Assembly (NCBI GenBank): GCA_002633005.1
Contig: NMRA01000050.1
Span: 68,160-104,316, forward strand
Reading direction: 5' to 3'
DNA: 36,157 nt
Source of the DNA: Phoronis australis
Lineage: Eukaryota; Phoronida; Phoronidae
In this document: positions 8,951-18,245 of the stretch, one piece after another
Position numbering within the stretch: position 1 is the first letter of the stretch
How the letters are laid out: each line of letters starts with the position of its first letter
The notes under the pieces: generated by a model
The model's input: the letters and a program-made list of their open reading frames with translations, nothing else
Told to the model about the DNA's origin: nothing
The model's database searches: none
Program-made: the position numbers and the translations under genes

Positions 8951-10654
8951 CTACTTTAGTCCCACTTCTTGTATGGTTGGGGACACAGCTAACGGTTTAA
9001 CGTCCGATTTTTGTCGCTCTTCCTGAGCCCTGGTAGTCACTGCTACCGCTTCCCTGCTAGATTCATCAAGATCTGTCTCCACCGACTTGTCGGCCACCTC
9101 TTCTCCCTCTAGAGTTGAGGTCACTGGGTTCTTCTCTTGGGAAGTCGTACCCTTTTGAGAGTCATCTTTCGGGCCCTCCACAAGGCTATTGCCTGTATTA
9201 TCCTCGTTGGCAATTGTTGCGCTCTGCTGTCGCTCAACATCGCCTGGGTCCAAGGCGCCAGGCACGTCCCCGATAATCAAATCGGCCACTGGACGCTCCA
9301 TGCACATCGCAAACACTTCTCCTGTGTAGTAAGGTGTCTTGATGTTGATCTTTGCGACAGGCAGCCATCTCTTGGTAGAGTCCGCCAGCTCGCATGACCA
9401 CTTCCGGCAGGTCATATCTCCTGGTTCGACTAGACTGGATCGAACCACAATTGTCGTGCAGCCTGTGTCTCTCAACACTGAGACCTTCTTCATGCCAACA
9501 TACCCCTCCATCAGACGCAGCTTTCCTTTGAAGGCGCGTTCAGGGTTAGCATGCTTCACCGAATCCTTACTCTGAGAACCTCGGTGGCTGACCGCTGCTG
9601 ACTTTTTGTGTTGCATCCCTTGTGTCCGCTTCCGACAGTCTCTAGCCAGATGTCCAGTTTTGTGACAGAAGAAACATCTTTCCCCTGCGAGGTCAGTTTT
9701 CTTCTGGTCGACTCTCTGGTTGTCCGTCTTGACTGGTCGTTCTTGGGATTTCTTTGACTGAGTGCTCGTTATATCCACTCCATGGGCCTCAATATACCTC
9801 TCTGCTAAGCCCACCATCTCTGGAACAGTCTTGGGTGTCCGCTCTCGCAGGAACAAGGCCAAGTTTTTAGTACAGGTGTTAACGTACTGCTCACGCACTA
9901 ACAGGTCTCTCAATTCAGCAAAGTCTTTGCCACAGTCGGACATGTCGATCCACCTGTCCAAGTAGCGCTGTATGCGGGCAACAAACTGATAAGCCGTTTC
10001 ACCCCTTTCAGCCCTCGCTTCCCGGAATTGTCTGCGAAAGCCCTCCTCGGTCAGCTCATAGCGCTTTAACAAGGCTCTTTTGAGTGAAGCATAGTCCAGT
10101 GCATCAGCCATAGGAAGGCTAGTATAAACCTGCAGGCCCTTACCTGTTAACAGGGGACTGAGATTAATTGCCCATTCACTCTGTATCCAACCCTGACTCT
10201 CTGCGTATCTTTCAAATCTTTCCAGGAAGTTGTCCATGTCATCCTGCTTTTCGTCAAACTTAGGTAGCTTCGGCTTTACACCACCAGTTGATCTAACATG
10301 GCTACCCTCCGCTGCAACCTGTTCAGCTTTCAGTGCGGCTAGCGCCCTCTCGTGTTCCATTCTTTCTCTCTCCATCTGCTGTTCGGCCTCTCGCGCCCTT
10401 TCTTCAGCCTCACGAGCTTGCCTTCTCAAATCCGACTCTCGCGCCTGCCTTCTCTCCTCCGCCTCAGCCTCTCGCGCCTGCCTTCTCTCCTCCGCCTCGG
10501 CCTCTCGCGCCTGCCTTCTCTCCTCCGCCTCAGCCTCAGCCTCAGCACGCGCCTCAACTTGTTGTTTCTCAACAAACTGTCTGAGATTGTCTCCCTGCAG
10601 ACCCATTTCTTGTCCGAGGGCCATCAACTCTCTTAGTTGAGATCTTGTCTCCAT
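8951..10654 (-). CDS. Gag-protease polyprotein of Gmr1-like element
   Basis: 567 residues from an ATG 76 bases inside the 5' LTR edge. Residues about 34-113 form a charged coiled coil made partly of 11-residue repeats (EAEAEERRQAR). Residues about 127-292 are the capsid; the part from about 185 to 292 (LKRALLKRYELTEEGF, then LRDLLVREQYVN and the ERTPKTVPEMV helix) resembles the vertebrate SCAN domain. A CCHC zinc knuckle follows at C327, C330, H335, C340. A retroviral-type aspartic protease has its active site at D396-T397-G398 and a LIIG flap-partner motif near 459-462. An acidic Ser/Thr-rich tail ends at TAG (8951-8953), and the same frame continues straight into integrase. The Gag would package element RNA and form cytoplasmic particles; the protease would process the polyprotein. 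This frame looks intact. Confidence 0.9.
   Translation of the reverse strand: METRSQLRELMALGQEMGLQGDNLRQFVEKQQVEARAEAEAEAEERRQAREAEAEERRQAREAEAEERRQARESDLRRQAREAEERAREAEQQMERERMEHERALAALKAEQVAAEGSHVRSTGGVKPKLPKFDEKQDDMDNFLERFERYAESQGWIQSEWAINLSPLLTGKGLQVYTSLPMADALDYASLKRALLKRYELTEEGFRRQFREARAERGETAYQFVARIQRYLDRWIDMSDCGKDFAELRDLLVREQYVNTCTKNLALFLRERTPKTVPEMVGLAERYIEAHGVDITSTQSKKSQERPVKTDNQRVDQKKTDLAGERCFFCHKTGHLARDCRKRTQGMQHKKSAAVSHRGSQSKDSVKHANPERAFKGKLRLMEGYVGMKKVSVLRDTGCTTIVVRSSLVEPGDMTCRKWSCELADSTKRWLPVAKINIKTPYYTGEVFAMCMERPVADLIIGDVPGALDPGDVERQQSATIANEDNTGNSLVEGPKDDSQKGTTSQEKNPVTSTLEGEEVADKSVETDLDESSREAVAVTTRAQEERQKSDVKPLAVSPTIQEVGLK
10441..10540 (-). repeat. 33-bp in-frame repeat in gag
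   Basis: Three near-identical copies of a 33-bp unit (starts near 10441, 10474 and 10507), each coding 11 residues of Glu/Ala/Arg-rich coiled coil. The unit length keeps the frame, so copy number can change without breaking Gag. Confidence 0.8.
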
Positions 10655-10709
10655 AGTGAGTTGCTAATTCCAACAGTCCACTTTATCACACCTTGTTACC
10701 GTCAGTAAG

Positions 10710-10727
10710 CTCCTGGCGTGATCGCCA
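10710..10727 (-). other. Primer-binding site
   Basis: Two bases past the 3' end of the 5' LTR the minus strand reads TGGCGATCACGCCAGGAG, beginning with TGG as expected for pairing to a tRNA CCA end. I could not assign the tRNA. The first 14 bases are themselves an inverted repeat (TGGCG-ATCA-CGCCA). Confidence 0.6.
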
Positions 10728-10830
10728 ATTGTCATGTTTTTCCCCGTGTGTGGTCGGGCGCAGGTTGTTACAGACCGGTGCTAATAGCTTTCGGTGCGAA
10801 GATTGACTGAAGACTGGTTCGAGTTAATCC

Positions 10831-10836
10831 TTTATT
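10831..10836 (-). terminator. AATAAA polyadenylation signal in 5' LTR
   Basis: Minus-strand AATAAA matching the copy at 5364-5369. In the 5' LTR such a signal must be bypassed for full-length RNA to be made. Confidence 0.5.
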
Positions 10837-11160
10837 AATCCCGACCGTACGTTCACAAGCCTACTCAAACAAAACGTCCGACGTAATGTCTGTTTATGCT
10901 CCAGTCAGTGCTGCGAAGCCTTGACTTGTATTGAACTTCTGAGATACTTCCAGCAACTGTTACACTCGATTCAATAACCTGCTGTCTCTATAGCTGGCTC
11001 TCTATTGACTATCGCTGTAACTGCTGATTCTCTTCACTGCAACTCAACTGTAGTTCTCCTGATTAACTTTCTTGAACTTACTTGATCTGACTTGATCTCC
11101 CGACTTGATCTTATCTTGAACTCAGCTCGCTTAATATGACTAACACAAACCCGTGCTTGT

Positions 11161-11169
11161 GTTTTTATA
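11161..11169 (-). promoter_or_regulatory. LTR TATA box
   Basis: TATAAAAAC on the minus strand in the U3 region of the 5' LTR. It is conserved in the other LTR at 5694-5702 and lies just downstream of the heat-shock element series, as expected for a polymerase II promoter driving the element. Confidence 0.65.
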
Positions 11170-11180
11170 GCCTAATGCAT

Positions 11181-11383
11181 TGTTCTGGAACTTTTCATCA
11201 ATTCAAGCACATACCAGAACTTTCTGGAACCTACCCAACCATTCTACAAACATGTACTAGTCTCTAGAATATTCCAGACTGCATTAATCACTGTCATGCT
11301 AGAGTCTTCTAGAAAGTTCCACACTATACTGTAGTAAACAAATTACATCATCACTATTCTGACCTCAGTCTTCTAGAAAGTTC
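11181..11383 (-). promoter_or_regulatory. Heat-shock element array in LTR U3
   Basis: Heat-shock factor trimers bind alternating GAA/TTC units spaced by two bases. Three perfect three-unit sites are present: GAActTTCtgGAA at 11217-11229, and TTCtaGAAagTTC at both 11307-11319 and 11371-11383. A two-unit site TTCtgGAA lies at 11183-11190 with a near-match third unit. GAAtaTTC lies at 11267-11274 with partial units on both sides. All sit within about 215 bases upstream of the TATA box. The pattern is seen directly; heat induction is inference. Confidence 0.65.
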
Positions 11384-11510
11384 CACACTAGTTTGTAGTA
11401 AACAAATTACATCATCATTGCACTTAACTCAGGGGTCATGTCGATCAAACTGAATAACAAAACAAAACAAAACAATACAACTAAAAATACTGTCAGACCA
11501 TATTCTGACA

Positions 11511-11515
11511 CGGTT
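11511..11515. repeat. Target-site duplication, right copy (CGGTT)
   Basis: Second copy of the 5-bp duplication flanking the Gmr1-like element; see 5258-5262. Confidence 0.9.
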
Positions 11516-12463
11516 GTTATTAACATACAAAGCAATGCAACCAAAACAACTTATATGTTGTTGCTACTGTGCCCTTCCAGATCGTCATACTGATATTTCT
11601 GCGGCGATGTTTAGTTAAATTTGATACTACTGCAATTCATTTGCTACTGAGGACACTTGACAGTAAACTGTTTCACTATTATACCTAACATGTGACATTG
11701 GCATTGTAAAGGCAACTCTATGAAACGGTTAACAGTTCATCTTCATTACTTCGGGTATTATTCATTCCAAATCTCACCGCCAAGCTCATCACAATAAGTT
11801 GCGATTTTATTTGGTGAATTTATGCCCCCTCCCACCCCATCTATCACGTTTTCAAATGCAGTGACTGAACAACACCATAGAAAAACTATTTTGCGGATGG
11901 ACTGAGGCGATTTGGAGTATAAAATCACTTCCCAGGCACATCCGCTCTTGGGTTTGACCGAATGAAAGAGCAACTCAGGTCACACGCAATGTGTTCATGT
12001 ACACGTCAATTTTAGAGTTGGCAAAACTGAGAAAACTGTGAATAACTGCTTCGATGATCTTGATATTCTTCATTTTTGTTGATGAGGAGATGGAATCCTA
12101 TCAGTGTACCGACTATTATGAGACTAAACGCCAGGTATGACAACAGGCAGCTTAAAACAACCTTTCTTTGTTACCAGGTTACAAAAATACAAGTTTCAAT
12201 GGTAAATTACTTCCCGCTTTGACCCATTAATGTATTCCCGTGGGAGACAACGATTTCCCGGGAAACACGTTGGTACGCTGCATCTCTCACATTTGTGGTA
12301 TGGTTCACGACACTGCATGAGGGACGACCAGCAGCAGAAGACTTGAATATAGCAGGTTCGTTTTGTGAGTTAGTAGAGTTTAATGCTCGAAATGTGGAAT
12401 TAACACCTATGTGTTGTTGGTAATGTCGACCCGTTATCACTTCACGTTTAACCTAAAGCTTAC
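11516..12463. other. Intergenic, no gene seen
   Basis: Short frames on both strands lack recognisable domains or paired splice sites. A pyrimidine-rich patch lies near 11824-11845. Confidence 0.5.
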
Positions 12464-12596
12464 CGGCCATCTTGGAAGTGATACGTTGAGCGGGTTTGAA
12501 ATGCCACCGATGCTTTCTGTGAACACGATCTCGTTTGCCACAACGTCTTTGGAGACGAAACGCCCATACGAACAAGACTTCATGTCAGTCGAAGAT
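12464..12596 (-). CDS. Candidate exon, AHSA1-like SRPBCC fragment
   Basis: A 133-base open stretch on the minus strand is bordered by a good acceptor (TTTATTTCCAG, ending at 12597) and donor (GTAAGC from 12463). The peptide includes GRFVSKDVVANEIVFTES then GGISNP and LPRWP. This resembles the middle of AHSA1/YndB-type SRPBCC domains, where a strand carrying 'E-x-V-P-P-x-x-I-V-F-T' is followed by 'GG-I-T-R-H-P' and 'P-x-W-P'. The Pro-Pro of the family is missing. I found no neighbouring exons for the N- or C-terminal parts, so it may be an isolated exon of a gene with long introns, a gene relic, or chance. Confidence 0.3.
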
Positions 12597-14984
12597 CTGG
12601 AAATAAAATCGTTATTTAAATATTTTCCATCAGAATATTTGAATATATGATCCACGATGCAAATGCTGAACTCCAGGGCAACTAGCTGCACTCATTACGG
12701 GAAATTTTCAGTGCAAGACTCACTCAAGTTCATTCCACACTCCTATCCAGAAATCACAAATTGTGGCTCGGTTTTACTGTGATGAATTATGCTTTCTGAT
12801 GGTCATTTTTTAGATGGACTAGTCAACAAACTATGCATGTTAAATTGCAACCAGTTTTGAACAAAATTACAACCAAAAACATATCCCTACAGCTGATTGT
12901 GCACGAATTTCGAATTTTGGTTTTAAGGTGAAGGATTCGGATTTTCGTCAACCAAAGGTGTAATGAGATAGGATGCTACAAAGATGATCAAAATTGGAAT
13001 TTTTCAAGGGTCCTACATAATCTTAAATTTCAACACCTTAGTGTCTCGAGATAGGGCAAAGTGAGGCGTCACAATGACAAGAGCTTTGTCTTGTGCTTTG
13101 TTTCCAACAGGGGAAACTGCTTGACAAAGGGAAACTCACAGATCCCAGCGGTTAAAAAGCCTAATCAAGGAAGTTGATTCAAAGTAAAACATAACTTTCA
13201 GGACGAAGATACTATTCACACCATATGTGTCATGGCCTGCAAACACAATAGATAATCAATCTGACAAACATGCGCAGTAAAAGTAGCAAGGCTAGTAAAA
13301 TAAAAATAGCCTGTAGGATCTGCACAGCGAGACAGCATTGCTCTCGACAGTCGCGGAACACACCGACCACCTTTTATTGTGGCTGCGCTTTGGAGGATGG
13401 GAAGTGGGCAACAAACAGCTTATAAACAAAACAATAAAAAGACCACTGTGTCTGCAATGGGAGACTTTCTGGAAGCAGTGGGTGTTAATCACGTGGGACT
13501 GGTGACTCATATCGCCACCTAGCTGAACTAGAAGTTACTTTGTCTTCGCAGCTGCTGGCGTAGCGGAACAGTTTGACTTTGCGAAAAAACAGTTACAGTC
13601 TATGTGATTGTATGGAATTTGTTTTAAACACAATTTATAAAATAACCCCTAGTGCTCTAGAGATCATTGGTAACCGATACCACGTGATCCAGTCACCAAG
13701 TTTGTATTTGAGTCTCCTATTCAGGCAGGGCTTGCGCCTGAGTCTACACGGACATCCGTAGGGAATTTGACAGATACCAAGAAAGATTGTTGCTAGAGAG
13801 CCCCCAATTTGGCGAATTGTGCAAAAAAAGTCCGCCTCACTGAGACAAAAGACCACAAAATCTACCGTGGTTCTGAACCTAGTGGCCCCGTTTTTTTTTT
13901 TTTGGTCCACGTTGATTTCTTTCAGTAAAAGGTCGCATATTGGAAAATTCGAGCCCACCCCCCTATATTTTACGCTAGGTGCGCGCATGAGGGGGAATCT
14001 ACATTAGTTGAATCTGGCCTGAAATCCAAACCAATTGTACTCTTCTTACGTAGAGTTTGGTGGATCTTGAGCAACACGGAAAAATGCCAACAGAGTGCGC
14101 CACAGGAACAGTTATTAAAGCCAACAATGTCTGTACAAGGTAACCAGGTGAGACCTGCATTTTAATTAAAGACAATAAAAAGTAGAAGGGTTCCCCTTTA
14201 AAGACACTCTTTTCGGCCGGGAAAGTTGATTCCGTGTTTGATTAAAAATGTTAATGAATTTTTCTAACATCCATGGCATTGATAATTTAATATTTTTCGA
14301 CATGCCTGCCTGTATGTTGGCCAAATATAATCAACGGATAATTCCAATATCAAGACACAGTGCAGGGAACACCAAATCGAGTAGGTATTGGCACAAGACA
14401 CATGAATTGTGGTGAAATCCTTCTATCCCTGATATTTCGGCATATCGGTCCCGTGGGCACACAGAACCGCGCATGATCCCATTTTGTTACCATTTCGTTC
14501 ATATCTTATCTCGTCAATGGAAGTATGCTATCCCTCAAGCTGAGAGCGAGATAATTATATGTCCGAACAAGTAACGACAGTTATATAACATATTATTGTG
14601 TTAGGGTGCAACCCATATTTTCGTGGGGAGACGCTACTGTACCAAACTGTCGTGTGCAATAAGTTTAAATCTCCAAAAGAGTGTCATAGCCTACGTTACA
14701 CAACAAACACCAAGATAGTTACACGCAACACTGTAAATACATATTGCACTAGTTAATGTTTCAAATGGTTAATCTTTCTTTGCTTGTTTACCAAGTCTTT
14801 GTTTAGAGGGATGAGGGTTCAACAGCATCTTTTTCGAATCCTTTACAAACAACAAGCAATTGTCAACTACTTTTTATTTTCTGTATGCAAGTTTTGAAAT
14901 GATTTTGAGAATCTGTTTATAAATGGACTTTTCGCAGTTTACTTTTTGCTTAGATTACATAAAGATTTCTACAAAGTGGGTCCA
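12597..14984. other. Intergenic, no gene seen
   Basis: No supported gene. A T13 run lies at 13891-13903. The longest minus-strand frame (13988-13635) is low-complexity at its start and has no recognisable motif. Confidence 0.5.
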
Positions 14985-15114
14985 GATTAGTAAGCAGCCT
15001 GTGAAAGTCAGATTAGTAAGCGGCCTGTGAAAGTCAGATTAGTAAGCAGCCTGTGAAAGTCAGATTAGTAAGCAGCCTGTGAAAGTCAGATTAGTAAGCA
15101 GCCTGTGAAAGTCA
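14985..15114. repeat. 26-bp minisatellite, five copies
   Basis: Five head-to-tail copies of GATTAGTAAGCAGCCTGTGA plus AAGTCA (26 bp) start at 14985, 15011, 15037, 15063 and 15089. The second differs by one base (CAGCC to CGGCC). A partial sixth copy (GATT) follows. The near identity indicates recent expansion or gene conversion. Confidence 0.93.
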
Positions 15115-15999
15115 GATTTGCCAGAGAGGCAAACTGGAGGTGTAGTGTGCTGGCGTGAGTTTGTTTGAACGCGAGAAAATAAATGCGTCTGTAAGAAATA
15201 TAAACAGTCTCAAAAATGAAGAATAACTGTTATGTGAACGAATGTTGTGCGTTTCTGGTTGATCACAAATTTCAGTCGTGGCAGTACAAAATAATTCATA
15301 TTTCGCGTTTCCATTAGTGTACCTGTAACTCGTTTTCCTTTATCCATACTTATCGAGTTCCAAGCGAGGTAAGTTTTCTATATGACGAAATCGTTTAGCA
15401 TAAGCGGCTATAAACTTCCCTTGCACCAAGGTCGTTGAGTCTTCATTGAGGTCACTAACCGCCATAAAATTTACATTGTCTTGTTTTTGACACGGGACTT
15501 TTTCTGGATTTGCACAGAACTGACTGAACGTTAATGCTTGACACTATACTCAGAGCAAACAATAACAGGCCTGTGGAGACTAGTGCCCTGGCATCAGCTC
15601 ATATTTGTAGTTTGCGATGGAAGGGGGGAGTCGCAGAGGGCTCGGGGGCCGGGGGGGGGNGGGGGAGTGAGGGTCATGACTGCTTATAAGTAACTTCCTA
15701 TTTGCACGACGAGAGATGAGAACTCTACAAAGATCTATTGAGATAATAATGCAATTGGTTGCCCACGGAAAACTTTGGTGAAATCCTTGACGATCACCTA
15801 AGCGTTCATCACGAAAAACGGAAAAGCCTTTGTACTGCAGAAAGCCACAGATTTTCACGGGGATTGTGTAAACGTCCTCAAACGTGAAAGTTTGAAAGTT
15901 TGGTTATTATTTATATTGGTTGCTTCAACGTATCTTGGATAATATTTCAAACGCTTCTATAAATCCGTGAATGTTGCTTTCAGAAATGAAGCTTTTTAT
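15115..15999. other. Non-coding or unresolved
   Basis: Mostly unassigned. A minus-strand open stretch at about 15700-15870 contains CGFLQYKGFSVFRDE and SFPWATNCIIISID, which loosely follows the second half of a Notch-ligand MNNL domain. It lies just downstream of the MNNL-like exon at 16009-16199, but the available acceptors do not match that exon's phase. A G-run with one undetermined base (15660) lies at 15644-15665. Confidence 0.35.
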
Positions 16000-16008
16000 T
16001 AAATATAC

Positions 16009-16199
16009 CTGGGGTGCGTGGAGTTGTCGATGCAGATAATAAACCTGTGGTCACACTGACCAGCCAGGAAATAACAGAAGCCAAAATGTAGAAATCCGTC
16101 GCAACATTCTCCCGAGGCCACTTTCCGTTCGAAGTTCGCAAACCGGATCAAATCCAACTTGAACGTGGCGCTTGACGTGGTGGAAGGCACCAGTGCAAA
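16009..16199 (-). CDS. Candidate MNNL exon of a Notch-ligand-like gene
   Basis: A 191-base minus-strand stretch has acceptor TTTGAATTTCAG at its start and donor CAG|GTATAT at its end. It encodes FALVPSTTSSATFKLDLIRF, then NFERKVASGECCDG, a Cys, and QCDHRFIICIDN. The order F-x-L-x-L-x-x-F-x-N, S-G-x-C-C-D-G, C, C-D-x-x-F-x-I-C matches the N-terminal MNNL module of Delta/Jagged ligands, which contacts Notch EGF repeats. Residues before TFKL could be the end of a signal peptide. No DSL or EGF exons were found downstream (lower coordinates), so the gene is incomplete here, split by long introns, or a relic. Confidence 0.42.
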
Positions 16200-16407
16200 C
16201 TGAAATTCAAAATTCTTGTGTGAGACGACATTGCAATTAAACACATAAGCATTCCCATCATGACTCTGTGTTTCGAAAAGAATTTTATTCAAGCATCTTA
16301 GAAAATTTAAGTCCTTAGTATACCTGTTGCTAAGAAACAAGCCAAAAATTAAAAATGTCTGTTGTACGTAATGGGTTGAAGACCGTGTCCGCCTTTGTAA
16401 TTTTTAC

Positions 16408-16809
16408 CTGAGGAGCTCTGCGGGAAGTCGCAGACATGTAAATGTACGTTTGTGGAAGTTGCAGTAACAACTTAAGTGATAACGTCTCTCCACTGTGTTC
16501 TAATTTCCTAAATACGTGGAAGTTGCACAGAAATGGCACCGGTTTGTTCGCTGCACGTGGAATGTCAGTGTGAAACATGCGATTCAACGGCAGCCACACT
16601 TTGTTCGGCACATTAATTATGAACGATTTCTTGAAATAAATCGGTAAATTCTGCCTTGAAAAACAACAGTCCAAGTTCCCGACTGGTGGCATGACGGCAT
16701 CTCTTTTGAAGGAATAATCTATTCCACAGACCAAATGTTCAACGAGACAATACCAATAATTTTCAGTAAGGAAAGTGACGTTAAAAAACATTTTGAGGCA
16801 AAACGGCAC
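16408..16809 (-). CDS. Uncertain open stretch ending at a donor
   Basis: A minus-strand frame of about 134 codons runs from an ATG at 16809 to a donor-like CAG|GTAAAA at 16408/16407. The donor is phase 0, and the acceptor of the MNNL-like exon 208 bases further on is also phase 0. The protein is hydrophobic-aromatic with several Cys and has no domain I recognise. It does not look like a signal peptide, which would be expected ahead of MNNL. It could be an upstream exon of the same gene or chance. Confidence 0.2.
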
Positions 16810-18159
16810 TTCTTTTTAAAAAGGAGGAATAATTCTGTTAAGCAAAGCTTGGTATTCGCTCACTTTCGCAGGTGTATGGCGTGAACAGTATCGTTTCATT
16901 AAAATTTTTGTAGGAACTTACCGACATGTCTGTTTAATCAACCGAGAATCTTCAAACCAATTTATTTTAAGTCAGTAAAATCATACTTATTCTGGAAGCT
17001 GGAAGACTATTGAATTTGATTTTTACCTATTCAACCTGCCAATAAGTGGGCTACGTGACCATGTGATTTTAATAAAATTTAGCGACAAAAAGGTAAGGTC
17101 CACAGTAGATAAACGCTAAATCAATAATATGAGTAAATTTCGTTTAATGCAATTGTTCTAGATAAAATCTCCAAACCAGTATAATTTTCTAAATTATAGT
17201 TTTCTTTTGGTTTTATGCAAATTTTAAGGGTTCAATAAAAGAATGAATTCACTTTATTCGATATCCTCCTTTCAAAAGTGGAACATTCATCTAAAACCTT
17301 TCACTGACACTTCATGTTTGTCAGTTTGGTGCATTATATTAGATAATCGCTATTTTTCTCATTTCATTCTAAATTATATCCATCTGAACCCCAACAAATA
17401 CTTACCAAGACTAACAGAAATGTCAAGAACTTCATATCACATTTACTAGAAGGTCGAATGTCAATACGTGCCAATGTTAACAACAAAATGAGTAAAATAC
17501 CGCAACTACCGACAGTTCTAAACTATAGACATGAACGTTTAAAATTTCACATAAACGCTTTGCAGAATATGGTGTATTGTAAACTAGTCGCACAAGATTT
17601 ACACGGAATATTTAACTCAACTTCATGCTGTACATTCGCTGCAATGAAAAAATACATTTTTTGTACTCAAAATGAGTTTACAATCCATGGCACTTAATTG
17701 AATTTTCTCGGTTTTTCTTGCGTAACCTTGAACGTTATGATGTAAGAGCGAATTTTATCGGAGATCTCATATCACTGAGTGTGTAATCTTCTAATCCAAA
17801 TTCGTTTCGCACTCAGCGGCTAGAAACTTAACTGATCATGTACACATGTAACGCTACTGGAGAACAAACTTTAACGTGGGCGCTAGACGAAGCTTTTCCA
17901 AGCAATTGATCAGTTTTCGACAGAAGGCTTTCCGTTACAGATATTCGATCTCTGGCGCTGATATGCATATAATTGCTTCCCAGGATCACCACATGCATAA
18001 CACCTTACATGTACACATATTAACTTAAAAGACGAGGGAGGCAGACGTCGCAGTGAATGCCGGCAACTGTTTTATTGACGCAATGCAAAACCCATGTTCC
18101 TATCGGATACGTCTGTAGGTCAAACCACTGTCTAACCAAGTTTGCACCCCACCGTCTAC
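16810..18159. other. Intergenic, AT-rich, no gene seen
   Basis: Only short frames with no domain, no paired splice sites and no repeats of note. Confidence 0.5.
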
Positions 18160-18245
18160 CTGATGCTGTCATTCACATGTTTAAGACGTGCACTCCGTCA
18201 AACTGATGCTGCCATTCATGTGTCTAAGCTGTGCACCCCGTCAAC
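18160..18245. repeat. 43-bp imperfect tandem duplication
   Basis: Two units, 18160-18202 and 18203-18245, both begin CTGATGCTG and end with CCGTCAA. They differ by scattered substitutions, so the duplication is older than the other minisatellites in the window. Confidence 0.75.

Larger units (their letters stand above)
5263..11510 (-). mobile_element. Gmr1-like Ty3/gypsy LTR retrotransposon
   Basis: A complete 6248-bp element on the minus strand: 5' LTR (10730-11510), primer site, Gag-protease frame, integrase, reverse transcriptase-RNase H, polypurine tract and 3' LTR (5263-6043), bounded by a CGGTT duplication. Integrase lies upstream of reverse transcriptase, opposite to standard Ty3/gypsy elements, although its domains (HHCC zinc finger, DD35E, GPY/F tail, YVDD polymerase) are gypsy-type. 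That arrangement is the hallmark of the Gmr1 clade, described first from deuterostomes. The LTRs differ by about 15 substitutions and no indels in 781 bp (roughly 2 percent by eye), so insertion is fairly recent. An amber codon, a 26-bp duplication, two A-run frame breaks and a TGA interrupt pol, so this copy is probably non-autonomous. Confidence 0.92.
10730..11510 (-). repeat. 5' LTR of the Gmr1-like element
   Basis: 781 bp and identical in length to the 3' LTR. In element sense, the order is U3 with heat-shock elements (11383 down to 11181), TATA box (11161-11169), and AATAAA (10831-10836). A 64-bp period duplicates the heat-shock site and its flank (units near 11304-11367 and 11368-11425). 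The substitutions separating the two LTRs are spread along the length, and none hits a perfect heat-shock core. Confidence 0.93.

Noticed and set aside
8245-10636. Several plus-strand open frames overlapping the retroelement, including a 136-residue Ser/Ala/Cys-rich one at 10230-10640
   Set aside because: They are antisense shadows of the Gag and integrase frames; their biased composition comes from the coiled-coil repeat.
13635-13988. Minus-strand frame of 117 codons
   Set aside because: Begins in low-complexity sequence with a Lys run from a T13 tract; no family resemblance.
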